DNA of 64,000 bases. It comes from Alsobacter ponti (GTDB taxonomy: Bacteria > Pseudomonadota > Alphaproteobacteria > Rhizobiales > Beijerinckiaceae). The position numbers were made by a program, and so were the translations under genes. The stretch covers positions 1 to 64,000 of the forward strand of contig NZ_JANCLU010000014.1 of NCBI RefSeq assembly GCF_024294805.1, read 5' to 3'. The first letter of the stretch is position 1; each line of letters opens with the position of its first letter. Under the pieces are notes generated by a model. That model had not been told where the DNA came from and ran no database searches. It worked only from the letters and a program-made list of their open reading frames with translations. This document shows positions 26,303-34,449 of this stretch, piece after piece.

Positions 26303-26598
26303 CTCGCCTTCAGCGCGGCCTCTACCAGCGGCCGTGTCTGCACCAGCGCGCTGCCGCGCGCCTTGAAGGCCCGCGTTCGCCGGCCGGGCGCGGTCACCAC
26401 GATCACCGTCTCGAGTCCCGGGCAGGCGGGGTCGGCGCAGTCAACCTCGCTGACGGTGACGCCGGCTTCCTCCGGCAGGGCCAGCGCCTCCCGTGTCCAG
26501 CGCTTGATGCGCGCCGCCGAATCCGGGTCGACGCGCGGCCGCCTGACGCGCGACAGGAGCCGCGCCAGCGCGTCTCCGTTCGCGCCGCCCGCCGTCAC
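26299..26598 (-). CDS. Small protein with C-x4-C motif, last gene of the zinc operon
   Basis: A 99-residue soluble protein without a name. The GTG start at 26598 overlaps the stop of the WD40 gene (GTGA), so it is translationally coupled to the operon controlled from 31.5 kb. Its centre reads EVDCADPACPGLET with C54 and C59, followed by a beta strand TVIVVTAPG and a basic segment. From memory, small alphaproteobacterial proteins with a C-x-D-P-x-C-P core and a following E-T exist as uncharacterised families; I could not check this by search. The Cys pair and the operon position suggest metal binding or delivery. It overlaps the GNAT gene end by four bases, tail to tail. Confidence 0.75.
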   Translation of the reverse strand: MTAGGANGDALARLLSRVRRPRVDPDSAARIKRWTREALALPEEAGVTVSEVDCADPACPGLETVIVVTAPGRRTRAFKARGSALVQTRPLVEAALKAS

Positions 26599-27584
26599 GC
26601 CGGCAGGCTCAACAGGCCGGCCGCGCCGCCTTCCGTGCCGAACAGCAGCTTGCGGCCGGTGCGGTCCCAGGCCAGCGCGGTGATCGCGCCGGCGTCGGGG
26701 TCGGCCTTGCGCACCAGCAGCTCCGCCCCGTCGGTGAGGCGGCACAGCAGCACGAAGCCGTCCTCGTAGCCGACGGCCACGACGAGCGCTCCGGGGTGGC
26801 AGGCGACGCGCGACACCTTGGCGGGGCGGATGCCGCATTCGCGCGGAGCCTTCCCCATCGGCCCGTCCTTGGCGGCGAACGGCCACACGATGGCCGCGTC
26901 CGCGCCGGAAGTGGCCAGCCACTGCCCGTCATGCGCCCACGAGAACGACCGCGTTTTGGACGGATAGCCGGACATGCGCATGTCCTTCTTGTCCGCCACC
27001 CGCCAGCCGTGCAGCGTGTTCTCCTGCATCGACGTGACGACGAAGCGCCCGTCCGGCGACCAGGTGACGTCGAGATGCGAGCCCTTCCACTCCAGCTTCT
27101 CGGGCGGCGTTTCGGCGTTGGGGAACCACAGGCTGGCGCCGTTGTAGTGGCTGACGGCGAGCCGGTAGCCCTTCGGCGCGAAGCACAGGCCCTGCGCCGT
27201 GGAGGGCGCGTCCCAGGCGCGCGCGCGGCCCTTCTCGTCGCGCGCCGTCACCCGCTTGCCGGTGGACCACGCCAGCGCGCCGCCGGGGGCGAGCGCCAAC
27301 GCGTCGATCCAGCGGCCTTTCTCGTCGGCAAGCGTCTCCGCAACGCCGTCCGCGCCGATGCGCACCACGCGGCCGTCGTCGCCGCCGGTGACAAAAGACT
27401 TGCGGTCCGCCGCCGCCACCAGGATGCCGGCGTCGGGATGCGCCTCGATACGGCGCTCGCCAGCTTCGCCGAGCAGCACCGCGCCATCGGCCAGCGCCAA
27501 AGCCGGCGCGTCGCCGGGAAACGCCGCCGCGATCACGTGCGCCCCCGCCGCGATCGGCGAAACGTTCTGGACCAGCGACGTCAT
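26595..27584 (-). CDS. WD40-repeat protein in the zinc operon
   Basis: A 329-residue beta-propeller-like protein with repeated GD-x(n)-W/V blades, for example VTGGDDGRVVRIGADG, VTWSPDGRFVVTSMQENTLHGW, SWAHDGQWLATSGADAAIVWPF and ITALAWDRTGRKLLFGTEGG. No signal peptide or membrane segment; cytoplasmic scaffold or binding protein. Two starts are possible. I use the ATG at 27584. A GTG at 27623 would overlap the CobW stop (GTGA) and add 13 residues, and given the style of this operon it may be the real one. It sits between the CobW-type GTPase and the 99-residue protein. Its partner is unknown; a role with the GTPase is inference. Confidence 0.85.
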   Translation of the reverse strand: MTSLVQNVSPIAAGAHVIAAAFPGDAPALALADGAVLLGEAGERRIEAHPDAGILVAAADRKSFVTGGDDGRVVRIGADGVAETLADEKGRWIDALALAPGGALAWSTGKRVTARDEKGRARAWDAPSTAQGLCFAPKGYRLAVSHYNGASLWFPNAETPPEKLEWKGSHLDVTWSPDGRFVVTSMQENTLHGWRVADKKDMRMSGYPSKTRSFSWAHDGQWLATSGADAAIVWPFAAKDGPMGKAPRECGIRPAKVSRVACHPGALVVAVGYEDGFVLLCRLTDGAELLVRKADPDAGAITALAWDRTGRKLLFGTEGGAAGLLSLPA

Positions 27585-27619
27585 GCCCTGGGCGGGCTTG
27601 GAGGGAGGAAAGCCCGCGC

Positions 27620-28666
27620 TCACGCCGCGCACGCCTCGAAGCCCTTGCGCAGCGCGTCGCGATCGAGGTCGCGGCCGATGAACACGATGCGCGACTCGCG
27701 CGCCTCGCCGGGCTTCCAGTCGCGCTGGAGGTCGCCGTCGAGGATCATGTGGACGCCCTGGAAGACGAAGCGCTTGGGCTCGTTGGTGAAGGCCAGGATG
27801 CCCTTGGAGCGCAGGATGTTCGGCCCCTCGCGCTGGGTCAGCTCGTTGATCCATGGCATGAACTTCTCGGGGTCGACCTCTCCGAGCCGCAGCGCCACGG
27901 ACTGCATGTGCTCGTCGTGATAGTGCTTCAGCCCGCCATGGTGATGGTCGTGGTCGCAGCCCGGCCCGCACTCGTGATCGTGATCATGGTCGTGATCGTG
28001 GTCGTGATGGTGGCCGTCGCCCTCCTCGAGGAAGGCGGGCTCGATCGACAGGATGCGGTCGAGGTCGAAGGCGTTGCGGCCGAGCACCGCGTCGAGCGGC
28101 ACGGCGGCGCGCTGCGTGCGGTGCAGCGTGGCGTAGGGGTTGATGGCGCGAATGCGCGCCTCGACCTCGGCCAGTTCGTCGGGCGTGACGAGATCCGTCT
28201 TGTTGAGGATGATGACGTCGGCGAAGGCGATCTGGTTCTTCGCCTCCGGCGCGTCCTTCAGCCGGGCGGAGAGCCACTTGGCGTCGGCCACGGTGACGAC
28301 CGCGTCGAGGCGCGCCTTCTGCGACACGTCCTCGTCGACGAAGAAGGTCTGCGCCACCGGGGCGGGGTCGGCCAGCCCCGTGGTCTCGACGATGATGGCG
28401 TCGAACTTGCCGCGCCGCTTCATCAGCCCCTCGATGATGCGGATCAGGTCGCCGCGCACCGTGCAGCAGATGCAGCCATTGTTCATTTCGAACACTTCCT
28501 CGTCGGCGCCCACCACGAGGTCGTTGTCGATGCCGATTTCGCCGAACTCGTTGACGATAACGGCGAACTTCTTGCCGTGCTGCTCGGTGAGGATGCGGTT
28601 GAGCAGGGTGGTCTTCCCGGCGCCGAGATAGCCGGTGAGCACGGTGACGGGGATCTTGTCGGACAT
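27620..28666 (-). CDS. CobW/ZNG1-family GTPase, putative zinc metallochaperone
   Basis: A G3E-family GTPase of 348 residues. The P-loop GYLGAGKTT lies at 12-20, the metal-binding CxCC motif GCICC at 64-68, the Walker B-like VETTGLADP around 94-101, and NKTD at 155-158. A His/Asp-rich loop at about 219-253, with more than ten His and two Cys, precedes the CobW C-terminal domain ([14 protein letters not shown] to the end). ZNG1-type members hand zinc to client enzymes under starvation and are commonly Zur-regulated. The position directly after znuA in an operon with Zur-like operators supports zinc rather than cobalt. Start ATG at 28666; the longer frame upstream is not protein-like. Confidence 0.93.
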   Translation of the reverse strand: MSDKIPVTVLTGYLGAGKTTLLNRILTEQHGKKFAVIVNEFGEIGIDNDLVVGADEEVFEMNNGCICCTVRGDLIRIIEGLMKRRGKFDAIIVETTGLADPAPVAQTFFVDEDVSQKARLDAVVTVADAKWLSARLKDAPEAKNQIAFADVIILNKTDLVTPDELAEVEARIRAINPYATLHRTQRAAVPLDAVLGRNAFDLDRILSIEPAFLEEGDGHHHDHDHDHDHDHECGPGCDHDHHHGGLKHYHDEHMQSVALRLGEVDPEKFMPWINELTQREGPNILRSKGILAFTNEPKRFVFQGVHMILDGDLQRDWKPGEARESRIVFIGRDLDRDALRKGFEACAA

Positions 28667-28689
28667 GGGCTGGCTCCAGCATCGCCCCG

Positions 28690-28710
28690 CGCGGCCGGTC
28701 GCCGGCCGCG
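28690..28710 (-). other. Stem-loop between znuA and the cobW-like gene
   Basis: A perfect 9-bp stem, 28690-28698 with 28702-28710, around a 3-base loop in the only sizeable gap (73 bases) of the zinc operon. No U-tract follows on the minus strand. It may set different message levels for the transporter and chaperone segments by RNA processing or 3'-end protection. Confidence 0.45.
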
Positions 28711-28739
28711 GGCAGGGGCGCGAAACGCGAATGATCGGA

Positions 28740-29663
28740 TCAGCCCGCAAGGGCCGACGTCAGTTCCCTTATATTGGACCTCATCATCTCGATGTAAGTC
28801 CCCGCGGGTCCGTCCCGCGCGGAGAGCGCATCGGACCAGAGCCGGCCGCCGATGCGCGCGCCGGTTTCCCGGGTGATGCGCTCGACGAGGCGCGGGTCGG
28901 TGACGTTTTCGAGGAACACGGCGGGGATCTTCTCGGCGCGAATCTGGCGGATGATCCGCGCCACGTCGCGCGCGGAGGCCTCGGCGTCGGTCGAGACGCC
29001 CTGCGGCGCGATGAAGGCGAGCCCGTAGGCCCGGCCGAAATAGGCGAAGGCGTCGTGCGAGGTGACGACGCGCCGCCGGTCCTCGGGAATGCGCGCCACG
29101 GCGGCGCGGATCTCGGCGTCGAGCGCGTCGAGGCGCGCCAGATAGGCGTCGGCCCGGGCGCGGTAATACTCCGCCCCCGCCGGGTCGACGCCGGTCAGGC
29201 CGTCGCGGATGGCGGCGACGTAGAGGCGGGCGTTGCGGGCATCCTGCCAGGCGTGCGGGTCGGGCGAGGGGCGCCCATCCGCGCCGTGGGCGTGGCCGTC
29301 GCCGGCCTCGAGCGTCAGTGGGGCGACGGAGGAGGCCGCCGTCACCATCGCGGCGCTCGTGCCCGACGCCTTTACGAGGCGGTCCATCCAGCCCTCGAAA
29401 CCCAGGCCGTTGACCACCACCAGCCGCGCGGCGGCCAGACGGCGCGCGTCGGCCGCCGAGGGCTGGTAGACGTGGGCGTCGGCGTTCGGCCCGACCAGCT
29501 CCGTCACGTCGGCCCGGTCGCCGCCGACCTCGCGGACAAAGTCGCCGAGGATCGAGAAACTCGCCACGACGGGAACCCGGTCCGCGGCGCGCGCTCCGGT
29601 CCCGTCGGCGGCGAAGGCCAGCAGCGACAACCCGGCGGCGAGGACGAGGCGGCGGCGGATCAT
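28740..29663 (-). CDS. znuA: Zinc ABC transporter substrate-binding protein
   Basis: Periplasmic receptor of the zinc importer, 307 residues, cluster A-I fold. The Sec signal covers residues 1-27 ([12 protein letters not shown] to ARAA). Candidate metal ligands are H64 in [10 protein letters not shown]137 in PDPHAWQD, H203 in [10 protein letters not shown] and a late Asp/Glu. A short His stretch (GDGHAHG, 121-127) precedes the second ligand, a reduced version of the His-rich loop of ZnuA. Manganese receptors of this cluster exist, but the short His loop, the Zur-like operators and the CobW neighbour favour zinc. It follows znuB after 8 bases. Confidence 0.9.
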   Translation of the reverse strand: MIRRRLVLAAGLSLLAFAADGTGARAADRVPVVASFSILGDFVREVGGDRADVTELVGPNADAHVYQPSAADARRLAAARLVVVNGLGFEGWMDRLVKASGTSAAMVTAASSVAPLTLEAGDGHAHGADGRPSPDPHAWQDARNARLYVAAIRDGLTGVDPAGAEYYRARADAYLARLDALDAEIRAAVARIPEDRRRVVTSHDAFAYFGRAYGLAFIAPQGVSTDAEASARDVARIIRQIRAEKIPAVFLENVTDPRLVERITRETGARIGGRLWSDALSARDGPAGTYIEMMRSNIRELTSALAG

Positions 29664-29671
29664 CGCGCCGC

Positions 29672-30541
29672 TCAGGCTTCGAGATGGCGCGGCGGCAGCA
29701 GCCGGCGCAGCAGCCCGCCCCGCGGCCCGAGGGCGAGCGACGCCAGATAGGCCGCGCCCGCCGCCAGGATGATGGCCGGCCCGGCCGGCGGGCCGAAATG
29801 GAACGAGGCGAGCAGCCCCGCCACGCTGCAGGCGAGGCCGATCAGCGTCGACAGCACGAGCATGAAGGCGAGGTCGCGCGTCCAGAAGCTGGCGGCGATG
29901 GCCGGCAGCATCATCAGCCCCACCGCCAGCAGCGTGCCGAGCGCGTGGAAGCCGCCGACGAGGTTGAGCACGACGAGGCCCAGGAACACGAGGTGGGTGG
30001 GGCCTCCGGCCCGGCTTACCGAGCGCAGGAAGCCGGGATCGACGCTCTCCAGCACGAGCGGGCGGTAGATCGCGGCCAGCGTCAGCAGCGTGATCGTGGC
30101 GATGCCGGCGATGAGCAGCAGCGTGGCGTCATCGAGCGCCAGCACGGTGCCGAACAGCACGTGCAGCAGGTCGATCGACGAGCCCTTGAGCGACACCAGC
30201 GTGACGCCGGCGGCGAGCGAGATCAGGTAGAAGGCCGCCAGCGAGGCGTCCTCCTTCAGCGACGTCGCCCGCGCCACCGCGCCGGCGAGCAGCGCCACGG
30301 CGAAGCCCGCGACAAGGCCGCCGCCGGTCATCCAGCCCAGGGACAGGCCGGCCACCAGGTAGCCCAGCGCCGCCCCGGGCAGGATGGCGTGCGCCATGGC
30401 GTCGCCGACGAGACTCATGCGGCGCAGCATCAGGAACACGCCGATGGGGCCGGCGCCCAGCGACAGCGCGAACGCGCCGGCGAGCGCGCGGCGCATGAAG
30501 GCGAAGTCGGCGAAGGGCGCGATCAGCGCGTCGTGGAGCAT
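29672..30541 (-). CDS. znuB: Zinc ABC transporter permease
   Basis: Inner-membrane subunit of 289 residues with about eight to nine helices, ABC-3 family. The starting segment FAFMRRALAGAFALSLGAGPIGVFLMLRRMSLVGDAMAHA (residues 13-52) is diagnostic. The helix-loop FGTVLALDD and the C-terminal GPPAGPAIILAAGAAYL also match. Pairs with the ATPase encoded 11 bases upstream and the receptor downstream. Confidence 0.93.
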   Translation of the reverse strand: MLHDALIAPFADFAFMRRALAGAFALSLGAGPIGVFLMLRRMSLVGDAMAHAILPGAALGYLVAGLSLGWMTGGGLVAGFAVALLAGAVARATSLKEDASLAAFYLISLAAGVTLVSLKGSSIDLLHVLFGTVLALDDATLLLIAGIATITLLTLAAIYRPLVLESVDPGFLRSVSRAGGPTHLVFLGLVVLNLVGGFHALGTLLAVGLMMLPAIAASFWTRDLAFMLVLSTLIGLACSVAGLLASFHFGPPAGPAIILAAGAAYLASLALGPRGGLLRRLLPPRHLEA

Positions 30542-30552
30542 GGCTGCGACCG

Positions 30553-31301
<749 letters not shown>

Positions 31302-31302
<1 letters not shown>

Positions 31303-31448
31303 CAGCGCATCGCCCACAGCACGACGAGCCAGAGCGCGGCGGCGACGCCGGCGGCCATGGCCAGGCGCTCTCCCGCCGAGGCGCGCAACAGCGAGAAGCG
31401 CGCGGGCGCGGGCTCGGCGTGCGTGGCGTGGCGGTGGCGATGCGGCAT
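31302..31448 (-). CDS. 48-residue His-rich single-pass membrane microprotein, first gene of the zinc operon
   Basis: A short frame not previously obvious: ATG at 31448, GGAG six bases upstream, stop overlapping the znuC start (TGATG). The N-terminal ten residues MPHRHRHATH hold four His, followed by a Pro/Ala linker. Residues 29-47 are one hydrophobic helix rich in Ala, Leu, Val and Trp, ending in Arg. It should sit in the inner membrane with the His tail probably in the cytoplasm, since the region before the helix is basic. Being first behind the Zur-like operators and coupled to znuC, it is likely a zinc-import accessory or sensor. No homologue is known to me; the coding claim rests on ribosome site, coupling and composition. 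Confidence 0.65.
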
Positions 31449-31482
31449 GGACGGCTCCGGGCCGGGCGATCCCGGCCTTGCC

Positions 31483-31535
31483 GAACTGTTATAACGTTAC
31501 ATCGTTCCCGGGCAAGGGGAATGTTATACCGTTAC
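31483..31535 (-). promoter_or_regulatory. Promoter with two tandem Zur-like operators for the zinc operon
   Basis: On the minus strand 31500-31483 reads GTAACGTTATAACAGTTC and 31535-31518 reads GTAACGGTATAACATTCC. Both closely resemble the AT-rich palindrome bound by alphaproteobacterial Zur (core TGTTATAACA type). The box centres are 35 bases apart. A sigma70-like promoter, TTGCCC (31515-31510) and TATAAC (31493-31488) with 16 bases between, is overlapped by the first box at its -10, so binding would block polymerase. The first gene starts 35 bases further on. The upstream box reaches the stop codon of the neighbouring glucan gene. Confidence 0.7.
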
Positions 31536-31537
31536 AT

Positions 31538-33142
31538 TCAAAACGGGTGGTACTGGTAGAGCCAGGTCTCGCTCAGCACCTGGTCGCCGTTGCGCAGGTA
31601 GCAGCGAAGCTCGACCGGGTCCGACCCGTCGACCGTCAGGTCGAACTGGGCGCGCCAGTGGCCCGGAATGTCGTCCGGCACCGCCTCGGTGTAGATGTAG
31701 GAGAACGACCCGCGCGAGGCCCACAGCACCGGCTCAGGCTTCACGCCGAACGGCAGCTTGGCCAGCTTGTCGCCCTTGAACTCCACCATGAACTTGCGCA
31801 CGCCCTTGGGGCGCGGCTGTCCGGGCTGACCGCCATTGCCGAGCCGCGTGCCCGTGCAGCGGGCGAGCGACGACGGGTAGGGCTCGTCGGCGAGCCAGTG
31901 CAGCTTGTACTTGAGGTCGAAGGAGGCTCCGGCGGTCGCCGGCTCGGCGGGCACCCACATCGCCACGATATTGTCGTGGATCTCGTCGTCGGTGGGGATC
32001 TCCGTGAGCTGGATGACGCCCCGGCCCCAATCGCCGATGGGCTCCACCCAAGCGCTCGGGCGCAGCTGGTAGCGCACCCCGTCCTGGTAATGGTCGAACA
32101 CGCGGTCGCGCTGGCACAGGCCGTAGCCGCGCGGCGACTGGTCCATGAAGCTCGACACCATGATCCGCGACGGGTTGTTGAGCGGCCGCCAGATGTGCTC
32201 GCCCTGGCCGGTCCACATCGCCAGGCCGTCGGAATCGTGGATCTCGGGCCGCCAGTCCACTGCGGTCGGCTTCACCGTCTCGGAGAACCAGAACATCGAG
32301 GTCAGCGGTGCGATGCCGAGGCGGTCCACCGGCTTGCGCAGGTTGAGCGAGGCCTCGATCTCCATCACCACGCCCTTGGTCCGCCGCAGCAGGAAGCGAT
32401 AGGCTCCGGCGATGCTCGGCCCGTCGAGCAGGGCGTTGACGATCAGCGGTTCGCCCTCGGCCGCGGCCGGCTCGAACCAGAACTCGGTGAAGTCCGGAAA
32501 CTCCTCGGGGTTCGCCGTGCCCGGGCCGAGCGCGACGCCGCGCGCCGACAAGCCGACCTGGCCGAGTTCGCCCACGGCGCGGAAATAGGACGCGCCCAGG
32601 AAGGTCGCCCACGGCTCCAGCCTCTTCCAGTTCGGGTTGCGCGAGGCCTCGTGCACCCAGAACCCGGCGAAGGCGGAGGGTTGGGCCGGCAGCTTGCGTG
32701 CCACGTGGTCCGGGCCGCCGAGGAACACGTCGGGCGTGTACAGCACCTCGCGCGCCTGCCCGTTCTCGACCACGTTCATCCGCACGGTCTTGGGGAAGTA
32801 CATGCCCACGTGCTGGAAGCTGATCGGGAAGGCCCCGCCCCCGTCGCCCCACAGGGCGGACTCCAGGCGATAGCGCAGCTTGCCGTGGGCGTCGTAGTCG
32901 ATCTGCTTGACGATGTCCGGATCGGGGCGCGGCGGCGGCTCGTAGGGCCTGCCGGCGCGCTCTCGCGCCATCTTCTTCAACAGCTCGAAATCGAACGCGG
33001 TCGCCGGGCCGAAGCGCAGCTCCGGCGCGGCCGCTCCTTCCGGCGTCGAGGCCGTCTGGGCGGGGGCGGTGTCCACGCCCAGCAGGGTCGCGGCGTTGAC
33101 GGCAGCGGCGAGCTGCAGGAAATGACGGCGATCAAGGCTCAT
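31538..33142 (-). CDS. Periplasmic glucan biosynthesis protein, OpgG/OpgD (MdoG) family, second copy
   Basis: A 534-residue paralogue of the product of 3235-4818. The start MSLDRRHFLQLAAAV is a twin-arginine signal, so this copy is also Tat-exported like OpgD. Shared family blocks are LGASYFRAVGELGQVGLSARG, GIAPLTSMFWFSE, HDSDGLAMWTGQGE, RGYGLCQRDRVFDHYQ and PSAWVEP. It differs from the first copy by a longer linker of about 50 residues after the signal. It acts on periplasmic glucans, probably with a distinct branch or length specificity. Its stop lies at the edge of the zinc-operon operator; the two transcription units are on the same strand, so Zur bound there might act as a roadblock. Start ATG at 33142. 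Confidence 0.9.
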   Translation of the reverse strand: MSLDRRHFLQLAAAVNAATLLGVDTAPAQTASTPEGAAAPELRFGPATAFDFELLKKMARERAGRPYEPPPRPDPDIVKQIDYDAHGKLRYRLESALWGDGGGAFPISFQHVGMYFPKTVRMNVVENGQAREVLYTPDVFLGGPDHVARKLPAQPSAFAGFWVHEASRNPNWKRLEPWATFLGASYFRAVGELGQVGLSARGVALGPGTANPEEFPDFTEFWFEPAAAEGEPLIVNALLDGPSIAGAYRFLLRRTKGVVMEIEASLNLRKPVDRLGIAPLTSMFWFSETVKPTAVDWRPEIHDSDGLAMWTGQGEHIWRPLNNPSRIMVSSFMDQSPRGYGLCQRDRVFDHYQDGVRYQLRPSAWVEPIGDWGRGVIQLTEIPTDDEIHDNIVAMWVPAEPATAGASFDLKYKLHWLADEPYPSSLARCTGTRLGNGGQPGQPRPKGVRKFMVEFKGDKLAKLPFGVKPEPVLWASRGSFSYIYTEAVPDDIPGHWRAQFDLTVDGSDPVELRCYLRNGDQVLSETWLYQYHPF

Positions 33143-33386
33143 GGCGTCAGCATATTGGCTCGCGAGGGAGAATGCGCAACCGCCCTGGCGGGCGATGAAC
33201 AGGAATCGCGCTGTCTTGATCGCCGATTGTGGCCACGTGTCGGCGGCCCCGCTCGCAACCCGGTCGACGCAAGCGTTGTAAACCCTTGCGCCGTCATGCT
33301 TCTATACCCCCTTGAAGCGAAATCGACCGCCCTCGCGGCCGGTCGGACCGGGGCGGACCACCGCCCGGCAACGAATGGAGGAATGC

Positions 33387-34349
33387 ATGTTCGCCCTCAA
33401 AACGCGCCGCCGCGCCCTCGCCGCCGTCGCGCTGGCGGCCGCCGCATTGGCCGGCGCCGAAGCCCGCGCCCAGGACTTCATCGGCATCCTGACCGGCGGC
33501 ACGTCGGGCGTGTACTACCCGATGGGCGTCGCGCTCTCGAAAATCTACAGCGACAAGATCCCCGGCTCGCGGCCCTCGGTGCAGGCCACCAAGGCCTCTG
33601 TCGAGAACCTGACGCTGCTGCAGCAGGGCAAGGGCGAAATCGCCTTCACACTCGGCGACAGCCTCGCCTTCGCGTGGCAGGGCGACGAGGACGCGGGCTT
33701 CAAGACCAAGCTCGACAAATTGCGCGGCGTCGCCGCCATCTACCCGAACTACATCCAGGTCGTCGCCACCAAGGACTCCGGCATCCGCACACTCGCCGAC
33801 CTCAAGGGCAAGCGGCTCTCGGTCGGCGCGCCGAAGTCCGGCACCGAGCTGAACGCCCGCGCCATCCTCTCGGCGGCGGGCATTTCCTACAAGGACCTCG
33901 GGAAGGTCGAGTACCTGCCCTTCGCGGAATCGGTCGAGCTGATGAAGAACCGCCAGCTCGACGCCACGCTGCAGTCGGCCGGCCTCGGCGTCGCCTCCAT
34001 CCGCGACCTCGCCAACTCGGTGGACATCGTCGTGGTCGAGGTGCCGGCGGCGCTCGTCGACAAGGTGGGGCCGCCCTACGTCAAGGCGACGATCCCGGCC
34101 AACACCTACCAGGGCCAGACCGCCGACGTGCAGGCGGCGGCGGTGGTGAACTATCTCGTCACCCGCTCCGACCTGAAGGACGACGCCGTCTACGCCATGA
34201 CGAAGACCATCTTCGAAAACCTGCCCGAACTCGCCGCCGCGCACAGCGCAGGCAAGTCCATTACGCTCGAGAAGGCGATGGAAGGCATGCCGGTGCCGAT
34301 GCACCCGGGCGCGCTGCGCTACTTCAAGGAAAAAGGCGTCGCCAAATAG
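33387..34349 (+). CDS. TRAP transporter solute-binding subunit, TAXI family
   Basis: Periplasmic receptor of 320 residues for a TAXI-type TRAP transporter, which imports organic acids with a cation gradient. A Sec signal covers residues 1-28 (MFALKTRRRALAAVA to ARAQ). The mature part begins DFIGILTGGTSGVYYPMGVALSKI, the hallmark of TAXI proteins. The segment LKGKRLSVGAPKSGTELNARAIL is also diagnostic. ATG at 33387 with GGAGG seven bases upstream; a longer frame without ribosome site is rejected. It is followed after 100 bases, including a hairpin, by the fused permease gene. Confidence 0.93.
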   Translation: MFALKTRRRALAAVALAAAALAGAEARAQDFIGILTGGTSGVYYPMGVALSKIYSDKIPGSRPSVQATKASVENLTLLQQGKGEIAFTLGDSLAFAWQGDEDAGFKTKLDKLRGVAAIYPNYIQVVATKDSGIRTLADLKGKRLSVGAPKSGTELNARAILSAAGISYKDLGKVEYLPFAESVELMKNRQLDATLQSAGLGVASIRDLANSVDIVVVEVPAALVDKVGPPYVKATIPANTYQGQTADVQAAAVVNYLVTRSDLKDDAVYAMTKTIFENLPELAAAHSAGKSITLEKAMEGMPVPMHPGALRYFKEKGVAK

Positions 34350-34404
34350 CGCGAGGCCTATCTGGCGCGCGGTCCTTGGCGCGTCCCATCCCCGTATGTC
34401 CCGA

Positions 34405-34429
34405 CGGCCGGTCCCCCTCGGACCGGCCG
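34405..34429 (+). other. Stem-loop between TRAP receptor and permease genes
   Basis: A perfect 10-bp stem, 34405-34414 with 34420-34429, around a 5-base CCCTC loop, without a following T-run. Hairpins at this place in transporter operons often protect the 3' end of the receptor message so that more receptor than permease is made. Confidence 0.55.
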
Positions 34430-34449
34430 GCTCGTCTCCGGAAGCCGTC

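Noticed and set aside
27940-28020. Possible tandem DNA repeat of GAT/CAT triplets
   Set aside because: It is fully explained by the His/Asp-rich loop of the CobW-type protein; not an independent repeat element.
33276-33308. Sigma70 promoter for the TRAP operon (TTGTAA and TATACC)
   Set aside because: The spacing of 21 bases is too long, and a nearer -35 candidate is too close; no confident promoter.
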